Shown here piece by piece: positions 24,699 to 32,885 of a stretch of 35,363 bases of DNA. The notes under the pieces were generated by a model. The model ran no database searches. It was given only the letters and a program-made list of their open reading frames with translations, and had not been told where the DNA came from. Numbering within the stretch: the first letter of the stretch is position 1; each line of letters begins with the position of its first letter. The DNA is from an uncultured Schlesneria sp. (GTDB lineage Bacteria; Planctomycetota; Planctomycetia; Planctomycetales; Planctomycetaceae), in NCBI GenBank assembly GCA_903911795.1, contig CAIWEX010000329.1:1-35363 (forward strand), read 5' to 3'. Made by a program: the position numbers and the translations under genes.

Positions 24699-25142
24699 AT
24701 GCTCAAACATCGTCTGATTCACCCCGAAATTTCGGCCATCCTTGCTCGAGCAGGACACCACGCCAAGGTCTTGATCGCTGACGGGAACTATCCCGCATCA
24801 ACAACATTGGGCCCGAATGCGACATTGGTCAGCCTGAATCTGGCCCCTGGGATTGTCACCGTCTCACAAGTCCTGGAAACGCTTTTGACCGCGATTCCCG
24901 TCGATGAAATCAACACGATGGGAATTCCGTCTGACGACCCTTATGCCCTTCAGGGTGATCCTCCGGCCTGGGATGATTACCGGAAGATTATCGCGGCCGC
25001 TGGTTCGAATGTCGAAATGAAGCCGATCAGCAAATGGGACTTCTACGAAGCTGTTGCGTCGCGTGATCATGTCCTGACGATTCAAACAGCCGACCAGGCG
25101 CTATGGGCCAATGTCCTGCTGACGATCGGATGTCGAGTCTGA
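24699..25142 (+). CDS. RbsD/FucU-family sugar mutarotase
   Basis: A 147-residue protein of the D-ribose pyranase/L-fucose mutarotase family, normal in length (140-150). LARAGHHAKVLIADGNYPAS (15-34) matches the family's catalytic region with His20 and Asp28. It interconverts the ring forms of a sugar in the cytoplasm. WDDYRKIIAAAG and TADQALWANVLLTIG are family endings. AGGA lies 8 nt before the ATG, and it starts 10 nt after the floA stop, so it is co-transcribed with floA. This pairing is not what I would expect from ribose or fucose operons. Its last 42 nt overlap the end of the convergent diguanylate cyclase. Which sugar it uses is not clear. Confidence 0.85.
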   Translation: MLKHRLIHPEISAILARAGHHAKVLIADGNYPASTTLGPNATLVSLNLAPGIVTVSQVLETLLTAIPVDEINTMGIPSDDPYALQGDPPAWDDYRKIIAAAGSNVEMKPISKWDFYEAVASRDHVLTIQTADQALWANVLLTIGCRV

Positions 25143-26051
25143 TTGGGAGGTCTGGTAGTCGGCGGGAGCAATCACAAACCGTGTTTGATCCCGGCCTGCC
25201 CGTTTTGCCTCGTACATCGCCTGATCGGCTTGTCGAACGCATTCCTGCCATCCCATCTCGGGCTGGCGGACGATCAGGACCCCCAGACTGAATGTCAACG
25301 ACGGAAGTCCCCGCTCGACAAAGTGGCGCACGGACGCTCGCAGTCGCTCTGCGATCATCTGGGCATCGTCATAGTCTACTTCCGAGAGCACAATCAGAAA
25401 TTCGTCACCTCCCCAGCGTCCGGCACAGTCGAACGGTCGAACGTTCTGCCGCAGCGACTCGCCCACAAGGACGAGTGCATCATCACCTGCAAGGTGTCCT
25501 CTCTGATCGTTCAGTTGCTTGAATCCATCACAATCCAGCATCGCGAGAGAAAACGGCCGACCAAACCGCTTCGCGCGGCTCAGTTCCCGTTCGATCGCTT
25601 CGATCAGCGCCTGGCGATTGGGTAATCCTGTCAAATTGTCAATGCGTGCCAGTTTTTGTGCCGTGGCGAGTTGTTCTCGTGCTCGAATCACCCATGTGAT
25701 CATCACCATCGAGACAAACAATCGGACGAGATGACCTGGCAGTACGTCGTGCCAACCCCCGGCACCAATTTCAATCCATGACCAGGTGAGGATAGCCACC
25801 AGGCTCACGGCAATCGTAAATCGGGACGGACAGGTCCAAGCTGTGATCGCCAGCACTGCTGCCAGCAACCAGCGAACGGTGAGAGGGATCTGGCCTGAAG
25901 CATCGGGGCCCCGAAACATCAGCAGAATCACCAGTGCAACCACGACCAGGACGGGAGAGATCCAGCGTGCGAGGGACCCATCGTCGCTGATTCTTCGAAG
26001 CGGAATATCCAGTCCAGTTTCGGTCTGCTTCGGAATGTGAGGCGCTGTCAT
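25101..26051 (-). CDS. Membrane diguanylate cyclase (GGDEF)
   Basis: A 316-residue protein. Residues 29-122 contain about four membrane helices without a recognisable sensor domain. The GGDEF domain runs from RIDNLTGLPNR (136-146) to about 290. The active site is intact, GGDEF at 214-218, and the RxxD inhibitory site (RPFD, 205-208) lies exactly five residues before it, so feedback control by cyclic di-GMP is likely. It makes cyclic di-GMP from two GTP. The last 25 residues are polar. GGA lies 7 nt before the ATG. It overlaps the convergent mutarotase gene by 42 nt and is divergent from the M16 protease. Confidence 0.92.
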   Translation of the reverse strand: MTAPHIPKQTETGLDIPLRRISDDGSLARWISPVLVVVALVILLMFRGPDASGQIPLTVRWLLAAVLAITAWTCPSRFTIAVSLVAILTWSWIEIGAGGWHDVLPGHLVRLFVSMVMITWVIRAREQLATAQKLARIDNLTGLPNRQALIEAIERELSRAKRFGRPFSLAMLDCDGFKQLNDQRGHLAGDDALVLVGESLRQNVRPFDCAGRWGGDEFLIVLSEVDYDDAQMIAERLRASVRHFVERGLPSLTFSLGVLIVRQPEMGWQECVRQADQAMYEAKRAGRDQTRFVIAPADYQTSQSDSTSDRQQDIGP

Positions 26052-26082
26052 TAATCATTCCGCAGTGGCGAGCTACATGCCT

Positions 26083-26128
26083 GCGGAGTCACAACACAGT
26101 CTCCGCGAATGGGGAGACTATCCGATAG
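26083..26128. promoter_or_regulatory. Two inverted repeats between divergent cyclase and protease genes
   Basis: GCGGAG (26083-26088) pairs with CTCCGC (26101-26106) across 12 nt. CTATC-C-GATAG is an 11-nt palindrome at 26118-26128. Both sit in the 189-nt spacer between the two starts and may bind a regulator. The arms are short, so chance is possible. Confidence 0.28.
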
Positions 26129-26240
26129 CGAGCAGCCTGTCACCAATCTCCGGCGATCTCTCGCCAGCGACACTGTGCGCGGATATCCTTTATGGGCCGG
26201 AGTCAGGCAGAATTGGAGCATGCTGAGAAAGGAGTCTGGG

Positions 26241-28967
26241 GTGAGATACTTGCAGTGGATGACGTGTCTTTCGTTGACGTTGATGTTCGGGGCGATCACA
26301 ACAGCAGCGGATCTGCCAGCCCCCGTGAAAATCGGGAGCGTCGAGGGATTTACTGAGTACCAGTTTCCCAATGGTTTGAAACTGGTCCTGTTCACCGAAC
26401 CGTCAAAACCCAAACTGACCGTCAACATGACGATTCTGGTTGGATCACGCCATGAAGGATACGGCGAAGCAGGGATGGCTCACTTACTCGAACACATGCT
26501 GTTCAAGCCGACGGCCAAGCATCCTCAACCGGACCGCGACCTGCAGGAACGTGGTGCCGACTACAACGGCACGACCTGGGTTGACCGGACAAACTACTAC
26601 GAAACACTTCCCGCATCCGATGAGAATCTCGAATTCGCCGTCGGCTGGGAAGCCGATCGTCTTGTGAATTGCCCCATCAAGGCCGAAGACCTCGCCAGCG
26701 AAATGACGGTTGTCCGCAACGAATTTGAAATGGGTGAAAACAGCCCGAAAGGTGTGCTGGAACAGCGGATGTTCGCCACCTCGTTTGAATGGCACAACTA
26801 CGGCAAAAGCACCATCGGCAATCGAGCCGATATCGAACGTGTTCCCGCCGACAGCCTGCGTCTTTTCTACAAAAAGTACTACCGCCCCGACAACGTCGTG
26901 TTGTTCGTCGGCGGTCGGATTGACGAAGCGAAGGTTGTGGCAATGGTTCAGAAGTATTTCGGCCCGATTCCACGCCCTGCGGAACCGATCCGATCAACCT
27001 ACACTGAAGAGCCTGCTCAGGATGGCGAGCGAGTGGTGACCCTGCGCCGCGTCGGCAAGGTTGCTGCGACGGGTGTTCTCTATCACATTCCTTCGGCCGC
27101 TGATCCTGATTTCGCGGCAGTCTCGGTCCTGGAAGCCATCCTCTCTGCCGACAAGACCGGCCGACTCTACAAGGCACTGGTGGAACGCCGCCGTGCAGCC
27201 AAGGTCGAAGGGGTCGCCTACGCGTGGCATGATCCCAGCGGAATGATGTTCACTGCGGAAGTCGCCGCGGGAAACGAGCCAAATGCCGTCGCCGAAGGAA
27301 TGATCGACACCATTGAAGGTGTCGTCGAAAAAGGGGTCACTGACGAAGAAGTTGTTCGTGCCAAGCGAACCCTGTTGAAGCTATGGGACCAGCAGTCGAC
27401 GGACACTCCAAAGTTCCTCGTCGGACTGACCGAATGGGCCGGTGCCGGAGACTGGCGACTGGCGTTCCTGTTTCGTGATCGACTCGGCAAGGTCACGCTC
27501 GACGATGTGAATCGCGTTGCCAAGAAGTATCTGCGGACGAGCAATCGCACGGTCGGTGTTTATCTCCCCGTAACGGAACCACAACGAACCCCTGTGGATG
27601 CCACCCCAGATATCGCCGCGCTGGTCAAGGACTACAAAGGGAAACCGGAATATTCGATCGGTGAAGTTTTTGACCCCTCTCCATCCGCAATTGAAGCTCG
27701 CGTCAAGCGGTCAGCCGTCGATGGCGTCAAAGTCGCGTTATTGTCCAAGAAAAATCGCGGTGGCTCAGTCGTGCTGAAGGTAAACCTGCGGTATGGAACT
27801 CCCAAGTCACTGTTTGGCCTGGGGACCGCCTGTACCTTCCTGCCCGACTTGATGACTCGAGGAACGAAACAACTGACATCCGAACAATTGCAGGATCGAC
27901 TGGATGAGCTCCAGACGTCATTCGGGGCCTCGGGTCGCCCGGGCGAAGCTGAGTTTCTGATGCAGACTAAGCGAGAGCATCTGGTCGAGGCTCTGGCGAT
28001 CCTGAAACAGGTCCTGCATGAACCGACGTTGCCAGAAGCAGAGTTCGCAATTCTGAAACAGCAGCGTCATGGAGCTCTCGACGAACAATCAGCCGAACCG
28101 CAGGCCCTTGCCATGCGGGCTGTACAGCAGCGATTGAGCCCCTATCCGGCGGGCGACGTTCGGTACGCTCCGGGCTTGCTGGAAGAATTGAAACTTGTTG
28201 ATGATCTGGAACTGACGACCGTCAGGCGTCTGTATGAGGAGTTCCTTGGCTCCGCTGCGGGTGAAGTCGTGATTGTCGGTGACTTTGATGAAGAGACAGC
28301 CTCAAAGGCCATCACTGGGCTATTGGGTGGCTGGAAGTCAAAGCAACCTTACGAGCGGATCAGCCGGAACGTAGACAAAGTCCCACCACCGGAAATGATC
28401 ACGATCAAGACGCCTGACAAAGCGAACGCGATGTACTTCGCGGGATTGCTGCTGCCGCTGAAAGATGACGCCCCCGAGTATCCCGCGCTGGTCGTCGGGA
28501 ACGACATCCTGGGGGGAAGCGGTTTTGCATCGCGTCTGATGGGGCGGATCCGTGAGAAAGAAGGACTCTCATACGGAGTCGGTTCTGCCTTCCGGGCGAT
28601 GTCACTCGATCAACGCTCGACGTTTTCGATTTATGCGATCTGCAATCCAGAGAACGTCGCGAAGGTCGTCAAACTTGCTCGCGAAGAGACTGATCGATTG
28701 CTGAAAGAGGGAATCACCAAGGAAGAATTGGCCGAGTCGCAGAAGGGATATTTGCAATCACAGCAGGCCAGTCGCGGTGATGATACTCGTCTGGTTCAGG
28801 TGCTGGCAGAGACGCTGGTGACGGGCCGGACGCTCAAGTTCCAGGCGGCAATTGAAGAGTCTGTTCGCAAGCTGACGCTGGAAGATGTCCAGGCCGCCAT
28901 GCGAAAGCACATCGATCCGTCGCGAATGATTAACGCCGTTGCAGGTGACCTGCCAGAGTCAAAGTAA
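26241..28967 (+). CDS. Secreted M16 family zinc metallopeptidase
   Basis: A 908-residue protease with duplicated M16 halves. Residues 1-23 are a signal peptide ending in ITTAAD. The inverted zinc motif HLLEH is at 81-85 (His81, Glu84, His85), with Glu161 in RNEFE 76 residues on as the third ligand. The second half (about 460-908) lacks HxxEH, as is normal for the inactive partner domain, but keeps REKEGLSYGVG, the family's R/Y substrate-binding region. It cuts peptides in the periplasm or at the surface. The GTG at 26241 is chosen for AGGAG 6 nt upstream and because the signal peptide begins there; a reading from 26109 adds 44 unlikely residues. Transcribed alone. Confidence 0.92.
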   Translation: MRYLQWMTCLSLTLMFGAITTAADLPAPVKIGSVEGFTEYQFPNGLKLVLFTEPSKPKLTVNMTILVGSRHEGYGEAGMAHLLEHMLFKPTAKHPQPDRDLQERGADYNGTTWVDRTNYYETLPASDENLEFAVGWEADRLVNCPIKAEDLASEMTVVRNEFEMGENSPKGVLEQRMFATSFEWHNYGKSTIGNRADIERVPADSLRLFYKKYYRPDNVVLFVGGRIDEAKVVAMVQKYFGPIPRPAEPIRSTYTEEPAQDGERVVTLRRVGKVAATGVLYHIPSAADPDFAAVSVLEAILSADKTGRLYKALVERRRAAKVEGVAYAWHDPSGMMFTAEVAAGNEPNAVAEGMIDTIEGVVEKGVTDEEVVRAKRTLLKLWDQQSTDTPKFLVGLTEWAGAGDWRLAFLFRDRLGKVTLDDVNRVAKKYLRTSNRTVGVYLPVTEPQRTPVDATPDIAALVKDYKGKPEYSIGEVFDPSPSAIEARVKRSAVDGVKVALLSKKNRGGSVVLKVNLRYGTPKSLFGLGTACTFLPDLMTRGTKQLTSEQLQDRLDELQTSFGASGRPGEAEFLMQTKREHLVEALAILKQVLHEPTLPEAEFAILKQQRHGALDEQSAEPQALAMRAVQQRLSPYPAGDVRYAPGLLEELKLVDDLELTTVRRLYEEFLGSAAGEVVIVGDFDEETASKAITGLLGGWKSKQPYERISRNVDKVPPPEMITIKTPDKANAMYFAGLLLPLKDDAPEYPALVVGNDILGGSGFASRLMGRIREKEGLSYGVGSAFRAMSLDQRSTFSIYAICNPENVAKVVKLAREETDRLLKEGITKEELAESQKGYLQSQQASRGDDTRLVQVLAETLVTGRTLKFQAAIEESVRKLTLEDVQAAMRKHIDPSRMINAVAGDLPESK

Positions 28968-29048
28968 CAGAAAATTGAATTCTGGGCTTTCGTTTCTGGT
29001 GACTGGGAATAAAGTGTTCGTGGTCTGCCAAATCAGGAACCACGTACC

Positions 29049-29672
29049 ATGTCGTCATTGATCGTCCTCTGTCCGCACTGCCTGACGTGGGTTGAACCCC
29101 ATGCACAGAGTTGTACGGAGTGCGGGTGTACGATCAATGTCGACGATCCCGATCCCGGCCAGGACGAACTGGTATATCGAATGGGAGGCCATCTGCGTGA
29201 GCTTGGTCCAGTAAAACTGCTTCGGCGAGGCTGGCCGAGTTGTGGCCGACTGATCGGCACCACTGAGGGATTGCTGTTTGTTCCGCAATTTATCAAACAG
29301 CCAAACGGTTCCCTGGAAGCAGTGACGGACGACGTTCCCGAGAATTCTAGTCGAGTCGCCAATGTGCTGCATTGGTGGTCGCTTCCACCATGGCGCCGTC
29401 CGGTCGAGGTTGATACTCCCCTGCCAGCCTCGGCAGATACCGACGATCCTCGATCACCGGTAGAAATGCTGGTGGATTCACCCGGTGCCTTCTTCATCCG
29501 ACGGGAGGCGATTCAACGAGTGACTGTCCGCTGGGGTCGGGTCCAGATTGAACGCAGACCCGCGCGCAGCGTCGCACTGGCTCAAGTTCCCGGCGGTCCG
29601 AGTCCGCGCGATGCATTGAAACGGATGATCGACTTCCCGTCCTGGCGAGCCGTCATTGCCACGATCACCTGA
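29049..29672 (+). CDS. Zinc-ribbon protein of unknown function
   Basis: A 207-residue protein. Residues 8-27 form a zinc ribbon with CPHC (8-11) and CTEC (22-25), plus C27. The rest is soluble, with Trp/Pro-rich stretches (HWWSLPPWRRP) and a basic end. No enzyme motif or membrane helix is visible. AGGA lies 10 nt before the ATG. It follows the M16 gene after 81 nt on the same strand and converges on the SUKH-family gene. I do not recognise a family beyond the ribbon; binding to nucleic acid or protein is possible. Confidence 0.7.
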   Translation: MSSLIVLCPHCLTWVEPHAQSCTECGCTINVDDPDPGQDELVYRMGGHLRELGPVKLLRRGWPSCGRLIGTTEGLLFVPQFIKQPNGSLEAVTDDVPENSSRVANVLHWWSLPPWRRPVEVDTPLPASADTDDPRSPVEMLVDSPGAFFIRREAIQRVTVRWGRVQIERRPARSVALAQVPGGPSPRDALKRMIDFPSWRAVIATIT

Positions 29673-29726
29673 TGAATCGTGTTTAGCCGTGAACGCCATC
29701 CATTGAACCAATCGTTTCGACGAACC

Positions 29727-30248
29727 TCAGATAAAGCAGGACAGTGGGTATTCTGCGTTTCCGCTAAGCGACTCGACGAACATCTCTACGAAGTCCGCAA
29801 ACGAGCGAGCGACCAGGCTCGATTGCTCGGGCTCAGGCATGTATCCGTGGACGATTTGGCCGTAGGTTTCGTGACTAAGGTCAACGGCAAGATAGTCGTA
29901 ATCTGAGTGAACAGCGAACAAAAACGGGAAGTGACGATCCCAGTATGCACGAATCCTTACCATTTCGTCGTCGTTGTCGTCAGCAGCATCAAGAGACATC
30001 AGTTCGTGCTCGTTCCATCGAAACCGATCGTCAAGGGTCGGATGGTAGTTTTCGCGAGTAAGAAACCAAACTGTGTCTTTACTGTTGCGGCACAGTTCAA
30101 GATTTGAAAGGAAGCTTTCAAGCTCGGCAGGCAACCGGGGGTATCGCGACTGCAGTTCACGCGGCAGCAGATCCTCTCCCAGTCGACGTCGTACCACGTG
30201 CCAACCGCATCGTGACAAGGTCGCAAGCAGGGAATCTGTGTCCGTCAT
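29727..30248 (-). CDS. SMI1/KNR4 (SUKH) family protein
   Basis: A 173-residue protein that fits the SUKH superfamily: RYPRLPAELESFLSNLE (35-51), then HFPFLFAVHSDYDYLAVDL (106-124) and a final FADFVEMFVESL (150-161). In bacteria many SUKH proteins are immunity factors against secreted nuclease or deaminase toxins, often next to the toxin gene. I see no toxin beside it in this window, so it may be an orphan immunity gene or a housekeeping family member. The ATG at 30248 has no clear ribosome site. The spacer upstream is the structured stretch 30394-30586. Assignment is by pattern; the family is diverse. Confidence 0.65.
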   Translation of the reverse strand: MTDTDSLLATLSRCGWHVVRRRLGEDLLPRELQSRYPRLPAELESFLSNLELCRNSKDTVWFLTRENYHPTLDDRFRWNEHELMSLDAADDNDDEMVRIRAYWDRHFPFLFAVHSDYDYLAVDLSHETYGQIVHGYMPEPEQSSLVARSFADFVEMFVESLSGNAEYPLSCFI

Positions 30249-30393
30249 TTGAACTCGATTGCAGAGCGGCCGAACTTACCAATTTCTGACCACTCTCGCT
30301 GAGATTACTTGAAGACAGGTGGCGCGCCGGGTGCTCACCGTTTGTATCGCGTGATGCCGATGTTCAATTCGGAGAGTGAACAGATGCAGGGGT

Positions 30394-30586
30394 GCCTGAA
30401 GGGCCGAACATTCCTTTGGTCTTTAGACTCAACTCATCGAAAGGAACGACCGGCCATTCAGGCCTCATGAAGACTTTGGTGGGATCGATTCCAGGGCCGA
30501 AGGGCCCTGACTGGGTGAACTATTGGCCCTTTGGGCCTTTGGGCCGCCAACCATGGCTGAACCTACCGAAAATCGCATTCTGCGAT
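30394..30586. other. Structured intergenic stretch, possible noncoding RNA or repeat
   Basis: The 392-nt spacer 30249-30640 has no credible gene but four inverted repeats in a row. GCCTGAAGGGCCG (30394-30406) pairs with CGGCCATTCAGGC (30451-30463) at 12 of 13 positions, with TTCCTTT/AAAGGAA inside. CAGGGCC-GAAG-GGCCCTG lies at 30492-30509. GGCCC at 30525-30529 can pair with either GGGCC at 30533-30537 or GGGCC at 30541-30545. ATCGCA-TTC-TGCGAT lies at 30572-30586. A 66-codon frame at 30392-30592 has no ribosome site. An RNA, a degenerate mobile repeat or a regulatory leader are possible; strand is not known. Confidence 0.45.
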
Positions 30587-30640
30587 GTGTAGATACCTAT
30601 GCTCCAAGACCATGGCACCCATTCCTTTAACCGCTCTACA

Positions 30641-31993
30641 TCATCGGATCTTCGCCTTGAAGCTGACGACTCCACCCGTCTTCGGAGGGAGCGGATGCGT
30701 CAGCTCCCAGACCAGGACCAGGCTTCCTTCGCCATTGTCTTCCACCACCAGGCGACCTTCGCGATCTGATGTCGCACTGTCGTCGACATAAGCCAGTCGC
30801 GGTGTCAGGTTATCCACGATCCGGACGTGATGGACCGAGTTCTGTCCCATGTTGTCGTAGCGAATCGTGAATTCGACCACGTCACCCGGTTGTGCCGTCT
30901 GCTTGTCGGCCAGTTTGACCAGACGCAGATCGCCGGGTTGATCTGACTTTTTGTCGTCGATCCCCACGATGGTCGCAGCGTGAGCTTCATACACACCTGC
31001 CATCGCGGAATCGGTCTTCGCCGCCATGATGGGATATTCTTCGCGAGACCACAGCATCGAAGCTTTGATGCCGTAGTTCAAACGAGCAGCATCGGTTGTT
31101 TCCATCTTCCCGAACTTGACGAAGTTCAGGTCCTGATAAACGTTCAACAGCTTCTCGTGAATGATCAGGCTGCGGACGTTCGAAACGTTGCCTTGAAATT
31201 GTTCGCTTTCCAGACCGCTGGCTCGTGAACGAACGAGGACTCGATTGGAGGTTTCGTTCTTCACGTGGTGAGTCGCCTTCAAACGCATATGCATCTGATC
31301 GGTGCTGACCGAAGTGCCGACCCCAGCAATTTCGTTCAGGTTCATCCCTTCGTGAGGTCTGCTGATTGTCCGAATCGTCGAAAACCGTGGAGCGTAGACG
31401 CAAACACGATTCGTCGGCCGGACTCGATTCTTCCCTGTATGGTCTGTGAATTCTGCAACGGTATCTTCGGTATCCAGTCCCATCCGCACGTTACTGTCGT
31501 AATGGACCGGTAATGAACGGTCACCGCCATCGCAGAGATATTCGTCTGGGTACTTTTCGGCCAGGACGGTTGTTTCGCACTTGCAGCCGAGCATCCCCTG
31601 AGCGAATGGGTTTGGCGACGGTGAAACCCAGCGTGGTACAGGAGGACATTCAGTGATTGTGAAGGGGGGACACGCCGTTTCCGGTTGATTCACCGTATGA
31701 TTGACCGCCTGCACGGCGGAACGAGGTTGAGCCGCCTCGCGAGTAACAGGTCGTTCGACTTTCGGTCGCGGTTTGGAGAGCCTGACGACTCCTGCAGGCT
31801 GTTCCAGTGAGTCCGATTGGCCGCGTACCGATTCTCGATAGACAGCCTGAACGTTTCCTTCGGGGCTTGCATCGGCCCGTGAGAAAAGCCGTGACATTGA
31901 TGTGGGACCTGCACACGCGCAACACGAGAACGCCAGCAGGGCGATCCCTCCCGTTCGAGACATCTTCCACAGGATTTGTGTCGGGTTGATCAT
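30641..31993 (-). CDS. Envelope protein with a C-terminal DUF11 domain
   Basis: A 450-residue protein. Residues 14-27 are a hydrophobic leader ending in SCCACAG; a Cys-rich end suggests a lipoprotein, but the lipobox is not canonical. The middle (about 100-340) has spaced cysteines (CPPFTITECPPVP, CKCETT, CVYAP) and a conserved-looking RTISRPHEGMNLNEIAGVGTSVS. Residues 355-450 are a DUF11 beta-sandwich with PGDVVEFTIRYDNMGQ and VRIVDNLTPRLAYV. DUF11 occurs in surface proteins, including wall proteins of planctomycetes. GGAGAG lies 8 nt before the ATG at 31993; a reading from 32233 overlaps the upstream gene. It follows the paralog at 32052 by 58 nt, so the two are probably co-transcribed. Confidence 0.82.
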   Translation of the reverse strand: MINPTQILWKMSRTGGIALLAFSCCACAGPTSMSRLFSRADASPEGNVQAVYRESVRGQSDSLEQPAGVVRLSKPRPKVERPVTREAAQPRSAVQAVNHTVNQPETACPPFTITECPPVPRWVSPSPNPFAQGMLGCKCETTVLAEKYPDEYLCDGGDRSLPVHYDSNVRMGLDTEDTVAEFTDHTGKNRVRPTNRVCVYAPRFSTIRTISRPHEGMNLNEIAGVGTSVSTDQMHMRLKATHHVKNETSNRVLVRSRASGLESEQFQGNVSNVRSLIIHEKLLNVYQDLNFVKFGKMETTDAARLNYGIKASMLWSREEYPIMAAKTDSAMAGVYEAHAATIVGIDDKKSDQPGDLRLVKLADKQTAQPGDVVEFTIRYDNMGQNSVHHVRIVDNLTPRLAYVDDSATSDREGRLVVEDNGEGSLVLVWELTHPLPPKTGGVVSFKAKIR

Positions 31994-32051
31994 TGCAGTT
32001 CTCTCCAGTCGCCGGTCGTCGTCAGCCGCATTGTCGGCGGTCGACGCGTTC

Positions 32052-32795
32052 TTATCGAATGACGTGATCAGCCGAATGCCTGGTCTGTTTGACTGTTGGT
32101 GCCGCCTTGGCCAGTCGAACCGGGCCGCCTGGTCCGAAGAATCCCGGATCGGGACGATGCGGATCAGGGGTTCGTCCACCCAATCGCACGATCGCCATCG
32201 GTCGGCCCAGTGAATCGGCTTCCGCCAGGACATTGCGCGAAGGTTCGATGGTTGTAATGCGGGGTGATTGATTCAGCAGTGCCGTGGGGATGCGATCGGG
32301 CTGTTCCAGATAGATGACCTTGGTCACCAGTCGGCCTGCCGCAGCCCATTCAAGTTCGTCGGTGGTGAATTCAAAATCGACAGGAAAATCTTCTTCGCGT
32401 CCCACGGGTGGATGCAACCGGTCGATCAGTTCGATCGACGGATAGAAATCGACACCAGGGAAATCCTGCAGACCGCTGATCTTTAGTCGATAGATCCGAC
32501 CAACGATCAGGCTGGCCTGAGCGGGGGCGGCGAGTTCAACGGGTCGTTCCCACGACTCATAGAAGGTGACTTTCCCTTCCTCGGGTAGGCTGACTCGAAT
32601 CGGTTGAAACGTGTTGGGAGCAACTCGCCCCGCATTCAGTGCCCACTGAGCAGCCGTGCCAGGGGGACTGGATTGATTGAGCGGAAACTGGCGGCCATCC
32701 ACTGCGGGATATTGCTGAGCCAGAGCGGGCAGGTTGCTGGTCAGCATGACTGCCATCAGCGAAAGACCCGCGATGATTGAAGGCATCCTCACCAC
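32052..32795 (-). CDS. Secreted protein, paralog of the lipoprotein at 32886
   Basis: About 247 residues. The N-terminus (MPSIIAGLSLMAVMLTSNLPALAQ) is a signal peptide cut after LAQ. The core matches the next upstream gene: GRIYRLKISG here to [10 protein letters not shown] there, RLVTKVIYLEQPD to [13 protein letters not shown], and EADSLGRPMAIVRLG to [15 protein letters not shown]. The end is Pro/Gly-rich. Function is unknown; envelope location is supported. The start is unclear: GTG at 32795 has AGGG 8 nt upstream, while GTG 32801, GTG 32792 and ATG 32786 are alternatives that keep the signal peptide. A hairpin at 32833-32861 lies just upstream. Confidence 0.75.
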   Translation of the reverse strand: MVRMPSIIAGLSLMAVMLTSNLPALAQQYPAVDGRQFPLNQSSPPGTAAQWALNAGRVAPNTFQPIRVSLPEEGKVTFYESWERPVELAAPAQASLIVGRIYRLKISGLQDFPGVDFYPSIELIDRLHPPVGREEDFPVDFEFTTDELEWAAAGRLVTKVIYLEQPDRIPTALLNQSPRITTIEPSRNVLAEADSLGRPMAIVRLGGRTPDPHRPDPGFFGPGGPVRLAKAAPTVKQTRHSADHVIR

Positions 32796-32832
32796 GATCA
32801 CAGCCCTGAGAAGTGTACTGACGCGCTGGAAA

Positions 32833-32861
32833 TCAGCCCGGTCGAAATTCGACCGGGCTGA
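32833..32861 (-). terminator. Perfect 12-14-bp hairpin between the two paralogs
   Basis: TCAGCCCGGTCGAA and TTCGACCGGGCTGA surround a single A; as RNA it makes a 12-bp stem with a 5-nt loop. On the minus strand it begins 24 nt after the stop of the upstream lipoprotein gene and is followed by TTT only. It is 37 nt before the next start. A weak terminator or attenuator between the two genes, or a transcript-stabilising hairpin, is likely. Confidence 0.6.
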
Positions 32862-32885
32862 CATGTGTGAGTCGCAACGAGAGAA

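Noticed and set aside
30392-30592. 66-codon plus-strand frame in the structured spacer
   Set aside because: No ribosome site; its sequence is dictated by GC-rich inverted repeats.
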